Positions 10,081 through 19,463 of a stretch of DNA of 64,000 nucleotides are shown in pieces; position 1 is the first letter of the stretch, and each line of letters starts with the position of its first letter. This DNA comes from Candidatus Omnitrophota bacterium. GTDB taxonomy: Bacteria > Hinthialibacterota > Hinthialibacteria > Hinthialibacterales > Hinthialibacteraceae. The stretch spans positions 108,577-172,576 of the forward strand of contig QZKN01000180.1 of assembly GCA_003598175.1 (NCBI GenBank). Reading direction: 5' to 3'. The position numbers and the translations under genes are program-made. The notes beneath the pieces were generated by a model. It saw only the letters and a program-made list of their open reading frames with translations. It searched no databases and was not told the DNA's origin.

Positions 10081-11190
10081 TTATTCGTTATGGTTTGGAT
10101 TGCCGGTTTCATTTACCTCTGATTGCACTTGGCTGATTTCCTTGAACGATACGCCCATGATGATCAGGCAGACGAAACCGAGCAGAATCACCGGCGGCAC
10201 TTGTGACATCCACATGACCAACGCCACCGCGCCGGCCTGGTCCGGATCAATAAAAAACGTTGAACATAAAATGAGTTTTACGGCGAATTGATAAACGCCC
10301 ACATACCCCGGCAATTGGGGAAACATGACGGCAAAACAAAGTCCGGCCATTAAAAACAAGGCGCCGGTGAACGGCACGTGATAAATCCCAAATGCCCATA
10401 ATATCATCCATTCGCTGAACGCGATCGTTGACCAGAGCAGCAGCGTATAAAACAGACAATACAAAAAGGAGATCGGTTTGCGAAATGCGATCGCGCCTTT
10501 CTCGAAGGATTCCACCATCCGTAATAATTTTGAGGCAATCGTATGGGGGAGCGGCTTAAACAGCGTCTGCGCGAGGCGCAGACTCCATTCCGGCGCATAA
10601 CTCATCGCGGCGATCACGCCGAACAGGCCGATAAAAGCGATGACGCCCAACAGCGCCAGGTCTTGCATCCATTCCCAAGGATCTGCCGCGAGCTCGGCGG
10701 GAACATCATTATCCGCGCCGGCGGAAATGGCGGAATCGGGAGAGGCGGAGTTTGCCTGCGGAAACGGCATCAAGATAAAAACCAACGCCAGGATGAGCAG
10801 GAGACCGAGCAAATCGAATACACGTTCAACGACAATCGTCGCAATCGCGGTGGGAAACGCGTGATCCGTATAACGCCAGATCAGAAAGGGGCGGATCAAT
10901 TCTCCCATGCGGGCGGGGAACACGCCATTGCCCATAAAACCGATATTCATAATGAGAAACAATTTGCCGATGGAGACAACCGGCCGATCCAACAGGATCT
11001 GCCAGCGCCAGGAACGAATCAGCATGGAAGAAAATCCCAACAAAATAGAGAAAAACACGAGTCCGTAATTGGCGCTTTTTATCGCGGCCCATACTTTCGG
11101 CCATTGCATATCATCGTCGGATGCGAAAAGATACAAACACCCCAACCCGATTACAACCGCGATTGCTATTTGAACTTTACGTGATTTCAT
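10081..11190 (-). CDS. Flippase-like / lysylphosphatidylglycerol synthase TM-region (UPF0104) membrane protein
   Basis: 369 aa polytopic protein; RSWRWQILL, NIGFMGNGVFPARMGELIRPFLI, IATIVVERVFDLLGLL motifs. Confidence 0.85.
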   Translation of the reverse strand: MKSRKVQIAIAVVIGLGCLYLFASDDDMQWPKVWAAIKSANYGLVFFSILLGFSSMLIRSWRWQILLDRPVVSIGKLFLIMNIGFMGNGVFPARMGELIRPFLIWRYTDHAFPTAIATIVVERVFDLLGLLLILALVFILMPFPQANSASPDSAISAGADNDVPAELAADPWEWMQDLALLGVIAFIGLFGVIAAMSYAPEWSLRLAQTLFKPLPHTIASKLLRMVESFEKGAIAFRKPISFLYCLFYTLLLWSTIAFSEWMILWAFGIYHVPFTGALFLMAGLCFAVMFPQLPGYVGVYQFAVKLILCSTFFIDPDQAGAVALVMWMSQVPPVILLGFVCLIIMGVSFKEISQVQSEVNETGNPNHNE

Positions 11191-11202
11191 AAAAAACGTG
11201 AA

Positions 11203-12375
11203 CTATCCTTTTTGGTGATAATACGAATGGATGGCTTCTTCGTATACGGCGACAAGAGGAATTTTCCGTTCGCAATGAATTCGTTTACAATCTTCATATT
11301 CGGGTGTAAACCGTTTTTCAATCCCCATTCCCCAACAGATTTTCCCTTTTACTGGCCCCCATTGCGTCTGCACTTCACCGGCTTCCCGTTGCAGCGTTCG
11401 TCTTTCGCATTCGTACAGGCGCACACCGATGGATGTGCTTTCTCGCAGGATAATGCGAGAGACTTCTTCTTTTCGCTCGGGTGAAACAATAACCGACAGA
11501 AGCGTCGCCGGGCGGTTTTTTTTCATCATCAGCGGCGACAGCGTCACATCCAGCGCTCCTGCCTCGAATAATTGTTCTATCAGCGGTTCGAAGAATTCCG
11601 GATTCATGTCGTCGATATTTGTTTCGATCACGACGACTCTCTCCTCGCCGCCTTCTGCGGTATGGCCGATAAAGACGCGCAACATATTGGCCAGATCGTC
11701 GGTCTGTCGGGTTCCGGCCCCATATCCAACCGTTTCCAATTGCATTCGCGGAAATGGAGTCGAGCGGCCGGAAAGCACATGGAGCAACGCCGCGCCTGTG
11801 GGCGTCACCATTTCCATCGGGCGGCCGGCCGAGTAGAGTTGGAAGCCTTTCACCAATTCCGCCGTGGCGGGAACCGGCAGCGGGAGTTGGCCATGGCGAG
11901 TATCAACAAATCCTTGCCCGACGTGAAGGGGGGAACATTCGTACTGTTCAATACCCAATATATGCAATGCAAGAATGGTACCGCTGATGTCGATGACGGC
12001 ATCGTAACTTCCCACTTCGTGAAAATGAATATGATCATACGGTTTGTTGTGAATTTTCCCTTCGGCTTTGGCCAATGCGGTAAAAACATCCTCGATTCGT
12101 TCTCTTACACGCCCCGGCCAGGTTACGCGATCCACGATTTCCAACACGTCGGATAAATGGCGATGAACATGATGCTCTTCCTCAACCTCAACATGAACCT
12201 GCGTTCCCGATAACGCTCCCCGCATAACTTTTTCCGCGCGCAAATGGAACGACGGCAGTTTCATTCCTGCCAAAATCGAGTGAATTTCACTAAGCGGACA
12301 ATCCGCGTCGACGAGAGCGCCGAGACACATATCGCCGCTGATACCGGCAAATACGTCAAAATAGATTTTTTTCAT
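11203..12375 (-). CDS. larC: Nickel pincer cofactor biosynthesis protein LarC
   Basis: MKKIYFDVFAGISGDMCLGALVDADCP; ETNIDDMNPEFFEPLIEQLFEAGALDVTLSPLMMKKNRPA. Single uninterrupted frame; ORF track starts upstream at 12396. Confidence 0.92.
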   Translation of the reverse strand: MKKIYFDVFAGISGDMCLGALVDADCPLSEIHSILAGMKLPSFHLRAEKVMRGALSGTQVHVEVEEEHHVHRHLSDVLEIVDRVTWPGRVRERIEDVFTALAKAEGKIHNKPYDHIHFHEVGSYDAVIDISGTILALHILGIEQYECSPLHVGQGFVDTRHGQLPLPVPATAELVKGFQLYSAGRPMEMVTPTGAALLHVLSGRSTPFPRMQLETVGYGAGTRQTDDLANMLRVFIGHTAEGGEERVVVIETNIDDMNPEFFEPLIEQLFEAGALDVTLSPLMMKKNRPATLLSVIVSPERKEEVSRIILRESTSIGVRLYECERRTLQREAGEVQTQWGPVKGKICWGMGIEKRFTPEYEDCKRIHCERKIPLVAVYEEAIHSYYHQKG

Positions 12376-12392
12376 GATGGATCCGTTACGGT

Positions 12393-12409
12393 GCAAGCGA
12401 GACGCTTGC
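12393..12409. repeat. Perfect hairpin GCAAGCG-AGA-CGCTTGC
   Basis: 7-bp perfect arms read directly, in larC leader. Confidence 0.6.
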
Positions 12410-12476
12410 TCTACCCACTTATATTTTTGTAAACAAACGTAGACTCATCCATTATAACGAAGAAATGAAAAGACTT

Positions 12477-12515
12477 ATATTGGACAATGCGGACAGGATG
12501 TCCGCGCTCCAATAT
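12477..12515. repeat. Nested palindrome ATATTGGA-CAAT-GCGGACA-GGA-TGTCCGC-GC-TCCAATAT (REP-like)
   Basis: 8-bp outer and 7-bp inner perfect arms read directly, intergenic. Confidence 0.7.
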
Positions 12516-12617
12516 TTTTTTCGGACAGTTCTCATAAAATCTTGTAAAGAAACGTATTATAATTACGTAACAACGGATAGACCATCCTTACAACTCATGT
12601 AAAATCGTATCGATTCG

Positions 12618-13799
12618 TTGATGAATTCAATTGTAGGTCAAATCAGGATGAATTTTCAATTTCATACTCCGATTCGATTGATCGTGGGATGTGGGACCTG
12701 TAAAAATGCAGGAACTCTCGCATCGGAAATCGGAAAACGTGGTTTTGTAATTTTTAACGCCTCGTCCGAAATCAACGGTAATCTCGAACGATTACTCGAA
12801 TCCCTCGCCGATCGACAAATACAGGCATTTACTCATAGAAAACCTCCGGGGGAACCCGATGTGGATATGGTGAATGCCGCGACGGAAATGGCAATCCGTG
12901 AAAAATGCGATTTCGTACTCTCGCTGGGCGGCGGCTCCGCCATCGATCTGGCCAAAGCGGTTGCCGGCCTGGCGACGAACGGCGGCAACATCATCGAATA
13001 TCTGGAAGGAGTCGGCAGCGGACGTTCCGTCGATCATCCGGCGCTGCCTCACATTGCGATTCCGACAACGGCGGGAGCCGGCGCGGAAGTGACGCGCAAC
13101 GCCGTGATTCGTTCACCAGAGGGACGATTCAAAAAAAGTTTTCGCAGCCCCTATCTTTATCCTGCCATTGCGATTCTGGATGCGGAACTGACCGTTAGTC
13201 TGCCGCCCGAACAAACCGCATTCAGCGGGATGGACGCCGTCACGCAATTGATTGAATCGTATCTGACTCGTAAAGCCAATCCGATTACCGATGCGCTGGC
13301 ATTGCATGGCATGGAGCTGGCTTTTCGCGCCATCCGCAATGTTTATCATAACGGCGCCGATCTGCAGGCGCGCGAGGAGATGCTGCTTGCAAGCACGTTG
13401 AGCGGGATCTGTCTTGCCAACGCGGGATTGGGTATGGCGCACGGATTCGCATCCGGCCTCGGCGCGTTGTACGACATTCCCCACGGCAAAGCCTGCGCGA
13501 TTTTACTGCCGCATATGATGCGGTATAACGTACATGCGGCGTTGGAAAAAATGGCTCGGATCGGTTATATCCTGCATGACTCGCCGGTGGGTTCGGAAGA
13601 GAATCTGGCCGGATTCGCCATTCAACAAATCGAAAAACTCAATGAAGAATTCGGAATTCCCGCCGATTTGAAATCGTTGGATATCCCTCCTTCCGAATAT
13701 GATCTGTTGATCGAAATGTCAATGGGAAATAGTATGTCGGGAAATCCTCTCGAAATCACACTCGACAAAGCGCGTGTAATTTTGGAGCATATCGCATGA
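12618..13799 (+). CDS. Iron-containing alcohol dehydrogenase family protein
   Basis: SLGGGSAIDLAKAVA, IPTTAGAGAEVTRNAVI, GMAHGFASGLGALYDIPHGKACAILLPHMMRYN. Confidence 0.93.
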   Translation: MMNSIVGQIRMNFQFHTPIRLIVGCGTCKNAGTLASEIGKRGFVIFNASSEINGNLERLLESLADRQIQAFTHRKPPGEPDVDMVNAATEMAIREKCDFVLSLGGGSAIDLAKAVAGLATNGGNIIEYLEGVGSGRSVDHPALPHIAIPTTAGAGAEVTRNAVIRSPEGRFKKSFRSPYLYPAIAILDAELTVSLPPEQTAFSGMDAVTQLIESYLTRKANPITDALALHGMELAFRAIRNVYHNGADLQAREEMLLASTLSGICLANAGLGMAHGFASGLGALYDIPHGKACAILLPHMMRYNVHAALEKMARIGYILHDSPVGSEENLAGFAIQQIEKLNEEFGIPADLKSLDIPPSEYDLLIEMSMGNSMSGNPLEITLDKARVILEHIA

Positions 13800-15076
13800 A
13801 TACCCAACTTCGCCGGTGGATTGAATGGATCGTTTTGGCTATGGTTGCCGTCCGGCCTTCGCTGGATGTTTTTACGGATGCCGTGTTGCTTCCGGCGCCG
13901 CTTAGATTGAATCCGGCATCTTTTTTGGGGCTGGCTTTAATTGGCTTGGGCGCCATTTGGTTTTTCTTGCTCACAAAAGAAGAGCGTGATTCGATTCTCA
14001 AACAACCCATTACAATCGCTCTTATCTTCTGGCTGTTGGCTTTATTGTTGTGGGCTATCATTCCGTTCGTGAAGCACGGCGCAGAACGATTGGCGGGAAT
14101 GCGGGAATGGATTCGCCTGCTTTCTTACCTGCCATTATATGCCATTCTGTTTCATCTTGCGATCAAAGGGAATTCGAAACGGATTTTACATGTTTTATTC
14201 ATATCGCTAATTCTCCCAACGGTGGTCGGTTATTATCAAATCCTTTTTCATCAAGGAGCAATGATCAAGGGTGTTCATCGCATTACCGGCACTTTCGTGC
14301 ATCCCAATCCGTTCTCGTTTTACATCGTTTTGATGATGGGGATTACATATTGGAAACTGCGTTGGAGCGCCCAGCGCATTTTTTGGGGAGCGGTTTTGCT
14401 GGTGGAATTGGGATTGTTGTTATCCACATTCAGTTTTACCGGCGCGGCCATGTTTGGTGTTTTGCTTTTCGGATGCGCGCTGGGTGAAAAACGCGCCATT
14501 CGTTTGGCGGCGGTGGGAATCCTGATCGTGTTTGCGTTGGGATTCGTTGTTACGAACACCGGCTGGCAGCGTCTGATCGACGAGTCGAAGATGGAAAGTC
14601 TGGACGAAGTCGAGCGGACGGGAAAAGAAACCACCTCGCTGATCTGGCGACTATTGAATTGGCGTTTCCTGATCCGCACCTGGTCCGACAGTCCGTGGGT
14701 GGGATACGGCCTGGCCACGAGTTCGCAAATCAATCCGATGAAAAATCCCGAAGGCGTCGGCTCCGATCCGCACAACGATTACATTCGTTATTTAGCCGAA
14801 ACCGGCGTGGTCGGCGCGGTTTTTTGGATTGCGCTTTTAATCGCAGTGGGGGTGGGAATTCGTCAGGCGATTCGCAAGGCGCAAACGGCGGAAACGCGAA
14901 ATTTTGCGTGGGTGACATTGGCGTTATATGGCGCGTGGCTGATCGGCGGCGTGAACGACAACCTTATCACCGCGACCGCCTATCAATTTTCTCTATGGGC
15001 GGTGTTTGCCCTTGCCGTCGGACTCAGCCAGACGGAGGCCGCCATCCCTCAACCTCAAATCGAGGCGCATGCATGA
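13796..15076 (+). CDS. O-antigen ligase family (Wzy/WaaL-like) membrane protein
   Basis: Polytopic; GTFVHPNPFSFYIVLMMG, SPWVGYGLATS...DPHNDYIRYLAETGVVGAVFW. Confidence 0.87.
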   Translation: MNTQLRRWIEWIVLAMVAVRPSLDVFTDAVLLPAPLRLNPASFLGLALIGLGAIWFFLLTKEERDSILKQPITIALIFWLLALLLWAIIPFVKHGAERLAGMREWIRLLSYLPLYAILFHLAIKGNSKRILHVLFISLILPTVVGYYQILFHQGAMIKGVHRITGTFVHPNPFSFYIVLMMGITYWKLRWSAQRIFWGAVLLVELGLLLSTFSFTGAAMFGVLLFGCALGEKRAIRLAAVGILIVFALGFVVTNTGWQRLIDESKMESLDEVERTGKETTSLIWRLLNWRFLIRTWSDSPWVGYGLATSSQINPMKNPEGVGSDPHNDYIRYLAETGVVGAVFWIALLIAVGVGIRQAIRKAQTAETRNFAWVTLALYGAWLIGGVNDNLITATAYQFSLWAVFALAVGLSQTEAAIPQPQIEAHA

Positions 15077-16272
15077 CGATTTCTCTTCTCATCGTTCATC
15101 CGTTCGATCCCTGGGGCGGCAAGATCGGCGGGATCGAAACGATGATTCGCGCTACCATGCGGCATACTCCCGAAGATTGTAAAATTTCTCTGATCGGCGT
15201 AACGGAAAATCCCATCATTCGGCCGGTTGGACAATGGCGCGAAATGAATTACGGACAGACTCCCATTTCTTTTTTGCCTATCATGCAGGTTCCCGATCCC
15301 AACCGCCGCCCACGAATTCCTCTCTTTCTCAATTTTTCACTGCGGCTGTTTAAATACCGGCTTTCTTTGCCATCCACGATTGCCTTGTTCCATCGCGTCG
15401 AACCGCTGTATTGTTCGCAACTTGCCGCCGCCGCCAATGTTTTATTTATTCATGGAGATCCTCGTGAGATCACAGGGCCTTTTTCGGAAGTGCGTTGGAA
15501 GCATGTTCCGCGACTGTATCGATATGTTGAAAAACAGGCGATAAAAAAAGCAGTGTACGTGTTTGTCGTCAGCCGCAAGGGCGCGGAATACATGCAAAAT
15601 CGATACGCGCGATACGATGATATCTCGTTTTTCCCTACGGGATATTGTGAAGAGATATTTTATCTGCCTGCGGAGGAGGAATGGATTGAAATTCGTAAAA
15701 ATACAATAAACAAATACAATCTGAATCCTTCCGCCCGTTACGTGCTTTTTGCCGGGCGTTTCGAATTACAAAAGAATCCGATTCTGGCGTTGGAAACATT
15801 TGCAAAAGCAGCTTCACAGGTTCCGGATGTGGAATTGTTGTTGGCGGGGCAGGGGAATCTGCGCGCGGAAATGGAACGGAAAATCAAGCACTTGCAACTT
15901 GAAAACCGCATTCATTTTCTCGGACCGCTCTCCCCCGCGGACTTGGCGGATGTGATGCGCATAAGCCATGTTCTTCTCATGACGTCCCACTTTGAAGGAA
16001 TGCCGATTCTGGTTCACGAAGCGCAAGCCTGCGGTTTACCGGTCGTCTCGACGGATGTGGGAGAAATTCACGATATGATTCAACCCGGTATAACCGGCCA
16101 GGTGGTTTCAGACTATGATGGTGAAGCATTGGCGCAGGTTTTATTAGATTTTTTGAACCGTTCGGACAATAACCAAAAAATACAATGTGCTAAAAATGCT
16201 TTTCCATTTCGTATCAATTTTGTGTTAGGCGATTTGTATGAGATGATAAGAAAAATCGCGCCCGCTTCATGA
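15073..16272 (+). CDS. Glycosyltransferase family 4 (GT1/GT4)
   Basis: Starts MTISLLIVHPFDPWGGKIGGIE with ATGA overlap to previous gene; LFAGRFELQKNPILALETFAKA, EGMPILVHEAQACGLPVVSTDVGEI. Confidence 0.9.
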   Translation: MTISLLIVHPFDPWGGKIGGIETMIRATMRHTPEDCKISLIGVTENPIIRPVGQWREMNYGQTPISFLPIMQVPDPNRRPRIPLFLNFSLRLFKYRLSLPSTIALFHRVEPLYCSQLAAAANVLFIHGDPREITGPFSEVRWKHVPRLYRYVEKQAIKKAVYVFVVSRKGAEYMQNRYARYDDISFFPTGYCEEIFYLPAEEEWIEIRKNTINKYNLNPSARYVLFAGRFELQKNPILALETFAKAASQVPDVELLLAGQGNLRAEMERKIKHLQLENRIHFLGPLSPADLADVMRISHVLLMTSHFEGMPILVHEAQACGLPVVSTDVGEIHDMIQPGITGQVVSDYDGEALAQVLLDFLNRSDNNQKIQCAKNAFPFRINFVLGDLYEMIRKIAPAS

Positions 16273-16302
16273 ATACAGGTCTTCTCCGCGATTTCCGTTT
16301 CT

Positions 16303-17034
16303 TCACCAATCGAAACTTTGAATGATGATCACGCCTTTCTCTCTGGCTTCATCGAGAACCGATTTACGAGCAAAATGAGTAATGAGAATGCGAATGCATT
16401 CCTTTTTGCCATATTCCGCTTGCACGGCATTCACCTTTTCTTCCAGCTCATCGAAAATACTCTCACGGAACTTATGCCGTCTTTCATCCAAACGCAGTTT
16501 CGCTTCGCCGATAATGAACAATTCTTTCCCATCTTTCCTGGCTCGCCCGAACAAGTTGATTTCTTTATGACCGATTTCAGTTCGGATCAGTTTTTCTTCG
16601 ACTACGATCCCAAATTTTTCATTCAAATAGTGAGGAATCATACGATAGGCTTCATTTTCCAAGGCATACCCCATACTTCTCGATAAACCGCCTAATTCTA
16701 TTTGCGTACTATTTTGGCTGATCGCAAGTTCTCGAACTTCCTCGGTAAGTTTTTTAATTTCTCTTTGTGTCTCCTTGTGCGCTTCCACCAATTCCTTGAC
16801 CGTTATTTCCGTTTGTTTCTGTAGTTCAACCAGTTCCTCGACTTTAGTTTCCGTGCGCTTCTGCGCTTCCGCCAAATCTTTGACAATGGCTTTCAATTCG
16901 TTGAAATCGCCGGTTTTCACCAGTTCCTGATGCGCGAAATACACGACATCTGCCAGCAAAACGGCTTGTTGCTCTTCGAATCCTTCCCGCAGGCGATCCT
17001 TCATATATTCCAACATGATGGGAGTGGCGCTCAT
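16303..17034 (-). CDS. Coiled-coil protein with C-terminal PD-(D/E)XK-like region (DUF3782-like)
   Basis: Repeated heptad-like KxELVExQKxTExxV; C-terminal EINLFGRARKDGKELFIIGEAKLRL. Confidence 0.65.
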   Translation of the reverse strand: MSATPIMLEYMKDRLREGFEEQQAVLLADVVYFAHQELVKTGDFNELKAIVKDLAEAQKRTETKVEELVELQKQTEITVKELVEAHKETQREIKKLTEEVRELAISQNSTQIELGGLSRSMGYALENEAYRMIPHYLNEKFGIVVEEKLIRTEIGHKEINLFGRARKDGKELFIIGEAKLRLDERRHKFRESIFDELEEKVNAVQAEYGKKECIRILITHFARKSVLDEAREKGVIIIQSFDW

Positions 17035-17169
17035 GAGTTTCTCACCGGATGTTGTTTTTATTTGAATGTATCTATTATATCACAACACGACAAGGATGAT
17101 ATGATAATGTACGGCTGGTAAATAATCATGCGATTGTTGGAAATTGCGGGGCGATTCACCGCAGCGAAT

Positions 17170-17955
17170 TTACTCTTTGATCCTGCCGATGAATCGTAGT
17201 AGTCCATCGAGTATCGTCAATGGATGGGGCGGGCATCCGGGAATGAAGAGGTCGACAGGAACCGTGGAGGCCGCGCCGTTGCAGACATCGGGCAGATCGA
17301 TATAGGGGCCGCCGGATATGGCGCATGCGCCGACGGCAATGACAATTTTCGGCGAAGGAACGGCTTCATAGGTCTTTATAAGCGCCAGTTCCATGTTTTG
17401 TGTAACCGGTCCCGTAATCAGGATCCCATCGGCATGACGCGGGGACGCGACGAATTGAATGCCGAACCGGCCCAGATCCCACACGAGCGTATTCAGAACA
17501 TTCACATCCACTTCGCATCCGTTGCATCCACCGGCGCTGACTTGCCGAAGTTTCAACGAGCGTCCAAAAATCCGTTGTGATTCCTTTTCCAAACGTTTCG
17601 CCAGTTTAAACGCCTGATCATCCACAACTAAATCATCACGCTTGCGAACCGCCAGACGATAATCTTGCGTAAAGCAAATCGCTGTTTGCGGACAGGCTTG
17701 CATACATTCCGGGCAAAAAAGACAGCGTCCTAAATCAATGTTGACCTTTTCATTGTGGAAATGGATGGCATCTGTCGGGCATTGGTCCGCGCATTCCCGG
17801 CATCCCGGCGGACAAAGCGAGGAATCCACGCGGGGAAGACCCCGCAACCGGTCCGGCAGTGCGGGGATTTCATTGGGAAACTTGTTGGTTCGATACCCCT
17901 GTTTGAAACGAGAGAAAAGTACTTTTAACATGTTTTTTACAAATCGTGCCCGCAA
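17170..17955 (-). CDS. Hydrogenase-4/Ehr-like small subunit (NuoB/HyfI-like) fused to N-terminal 2x[4Fe-4S] ferredoxin domain
   Basis: CPPGCRECADQCP and CLFCPECMQACPQ ferredoxin motifs; GGCNGCE, GACAISGG, PGCPPHP N2-cluster ligands. Confidence 0.92.
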   Translation of the reverse strand: MRARFVKNMLKVLFSRFKQGYRTNKFPNEIPALPDRLRGLPRVDSSLCPPGCRECADQCPTDAIHFHNEKVNIDLGRCLFCPECMQACPQTAICFTQDYRLAVRKRDDLVVDDQAFKLAKRLEKESQRIFGRSLKLRQVSAGGCNGCEVDVNVLNTLVWDLGRFGIQFVASPRHADGILITGPVTQNMELALIKTYEAVPSPKIVIAVGACAISGGPYIDLPDVCNGAASTVPVDLFIPGCPPHPLTILDGLLRFIGRIKE

Positions 17956-19463
17956 TAGGATAGATTGAAACTCTTGTTACAGAGAGGGAAATCGGAAATC
18001 TGTTGATTTCGCATCGCCAAGGCCAATCCCATCCAGTTATGGAATGAGGGATCGACAATCTTGTAATGGGCGAACGTTCCGTTTTCATCGGTCATGGCGA
18101 TATGGCAGATTTCTCCCCGCCAGCCTTCGATGAGAGAAACGACTAATGTATTCGGAGAAAAAGTCCGAATGGGAGTCATGATTTCTCCTTTCGGCAAATT
18201 CTCCAATTGATCACGCATGAATTCCGCCGAACGCTGGATTTCCATCCAACGAACATGCGCGCGCGCGAATACGTCGCCGGAATGCCAGGTGGAAACCGGA
18301 ATCTGTGCAAAGCGGTAAATGCCGGTGGGAAATTCAAAACGCACGTCCTGCTCCACTCCGCACGCGCGCGCCGCCACTCCCACAAGTCCCAACTTCCGAC
18401 AATCCTGTTTTGAAACCGTACCCGTTTCTTCGAATCGCGCCATGACGGAGGGAGTATTCCACAGCAACCGAACCGCGTTGCGAAGATCAAGCATGACTTC
18501 ATCCAACCATGATATCAAATGAGTTACGGTGGATGGTTCAAGGTCAAACCACACGCCGCCCGGACGTACCAATCTGCGGCCAAGACGGCTGCCGCAGAGC
18601 ACTGCCGTCATATTAAGGATATCGCCGCGAATCCGTCCGCAATAGGATAAAGTGGGAAGGAATCCGATATCTCCCGCCAATGCGCCCAGATCGCCGACAT
18701 GATTGGCCAGACGTTCCAATTCGAGAGCGATTCCACGCAGACTCTGCGCTCGCGGCGGCGCTGTTAAGGAAGCCAATCCCTCAAAGAGTTGGCAGTAAGC
18801 AAGGGAATGGCCGACCGTGGTGTCGCCGGCCAAGGTTTCCATGAAGGAAAGTGTTTTTTTGTTCGGTCCTCCAATCAGAGCGCGTTCCACTCCGCGATGT
18901 TGATATCCCAGCGATATTTCCAAATGAAACACATTTTCCCCGTGACACTGAAAACGAAAATGGCCCGGTTCGATGATGCCGGCATGGACCGGCCCCACCG
19001 CCACTTCATGCACTTCGTCTCCTTCGACTCTAAAAAAATTCGTAACGCCGGGAAAAATAGAAGGGCTTTCGTTTTGTTGCCATCCATCCGGATGGGAAGG
19101 ATTCTTCCGTTGAAAACGAATGGGTTTCAGCCATGGATGCCCCTGCGGTTTCACCGCGCATTGTTCGGTAATTTCACGCTCGAACCAATGCGCTTGCGGC
19201 GCATTTTGCGTGATCGCCGGATACGATTCATGTACATCCGTACGGGTCAGGGAGATTTCACCATTCAATCCATTCGTGAGTACGGCTAACAGGCGCACCG
19301 TATCGTCGGATCCAGGAATTCCATAAAGAGCGCTCAGGCGTGCGCCATCTTCTAACGATCGAATCACGAATTCCCGAAATTCTTCAACCGGATGGATGGG
19401 AATATGATCCAGCCGGATTGCCTGACTGTTACGAACTCGCGCCGCGTGAGGCAGGCTCATCAT
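17937..19463 (-). CDS. Hydrogenase-4/Ehr-like large subunit (NuoC-NuoD/HyfG-like) lacking [NiFe] CxxC motifs
   Basis: FHLEISLGYQHRGVERAL; L1 region reads ETLAGDTTVGHSLAYCQLFEGL (no CxxC); C-terminus SFNLSYCGHDL. Confidence 0.9.
   Translation of the reverse strand: MMSLPHAARVRNSQAIRLDHIPIHPVEEFREFVIRSLEDGARLSALYGIPGSDDTVRLLAVLTNGLNGEISLTRTDVHESYPAITQNAPQAHWFEREITEQCAVKPQGHPWLKPIRFQRKNPSHPDGWQQNESPSIFPGVTNFFRVEGDEVHEVAVGPVHAGIIEPGHFRFQCHGENVFHLEISLGYQHRGVERALIGGPNKKTLSFMETLAGDTTVGHSLAYCQLFEGLASLTAPPRAQSLRGIALELERLANHVGDLGALAGDIGFLPTLSYCGRIRGDILNMTAVLCGSRLGRRLVRPGGVWFDLEPSTVTHLISWLDEVMLDLRNAVRLLWNTPSVMARFEETGTVSKQDCRKLGLVGVAARACGVEQDVRFEFPTGIYRFAQIPVSTWHSGDVFARAHVRWMEIQRSAEFMRDQLENLPKGEIMTPIRTFSPNTLVVSLIEGWRGEICHIAMTDENGTFAHYKIVDPSFHNWMGLALAMRNQQISDFPLCNKSFNLSYCGHDL

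Noticed and set aside
11203-12375. Programmed frameshift in larC
   Set aside because: Some larC genes are split into larC1/larC2 by frameshifting, but this one is a single continuous frame.
14659-15072. N-terminal extension of the glycosyltransferase ORF (14659..16272)
   Set aside because: The extension is antisense-frame-like Arg/Ser-rich sequence overlapping the O-antigen ligase; the real start is MTISLLIVHPFDPWGGKIGG at 15073.
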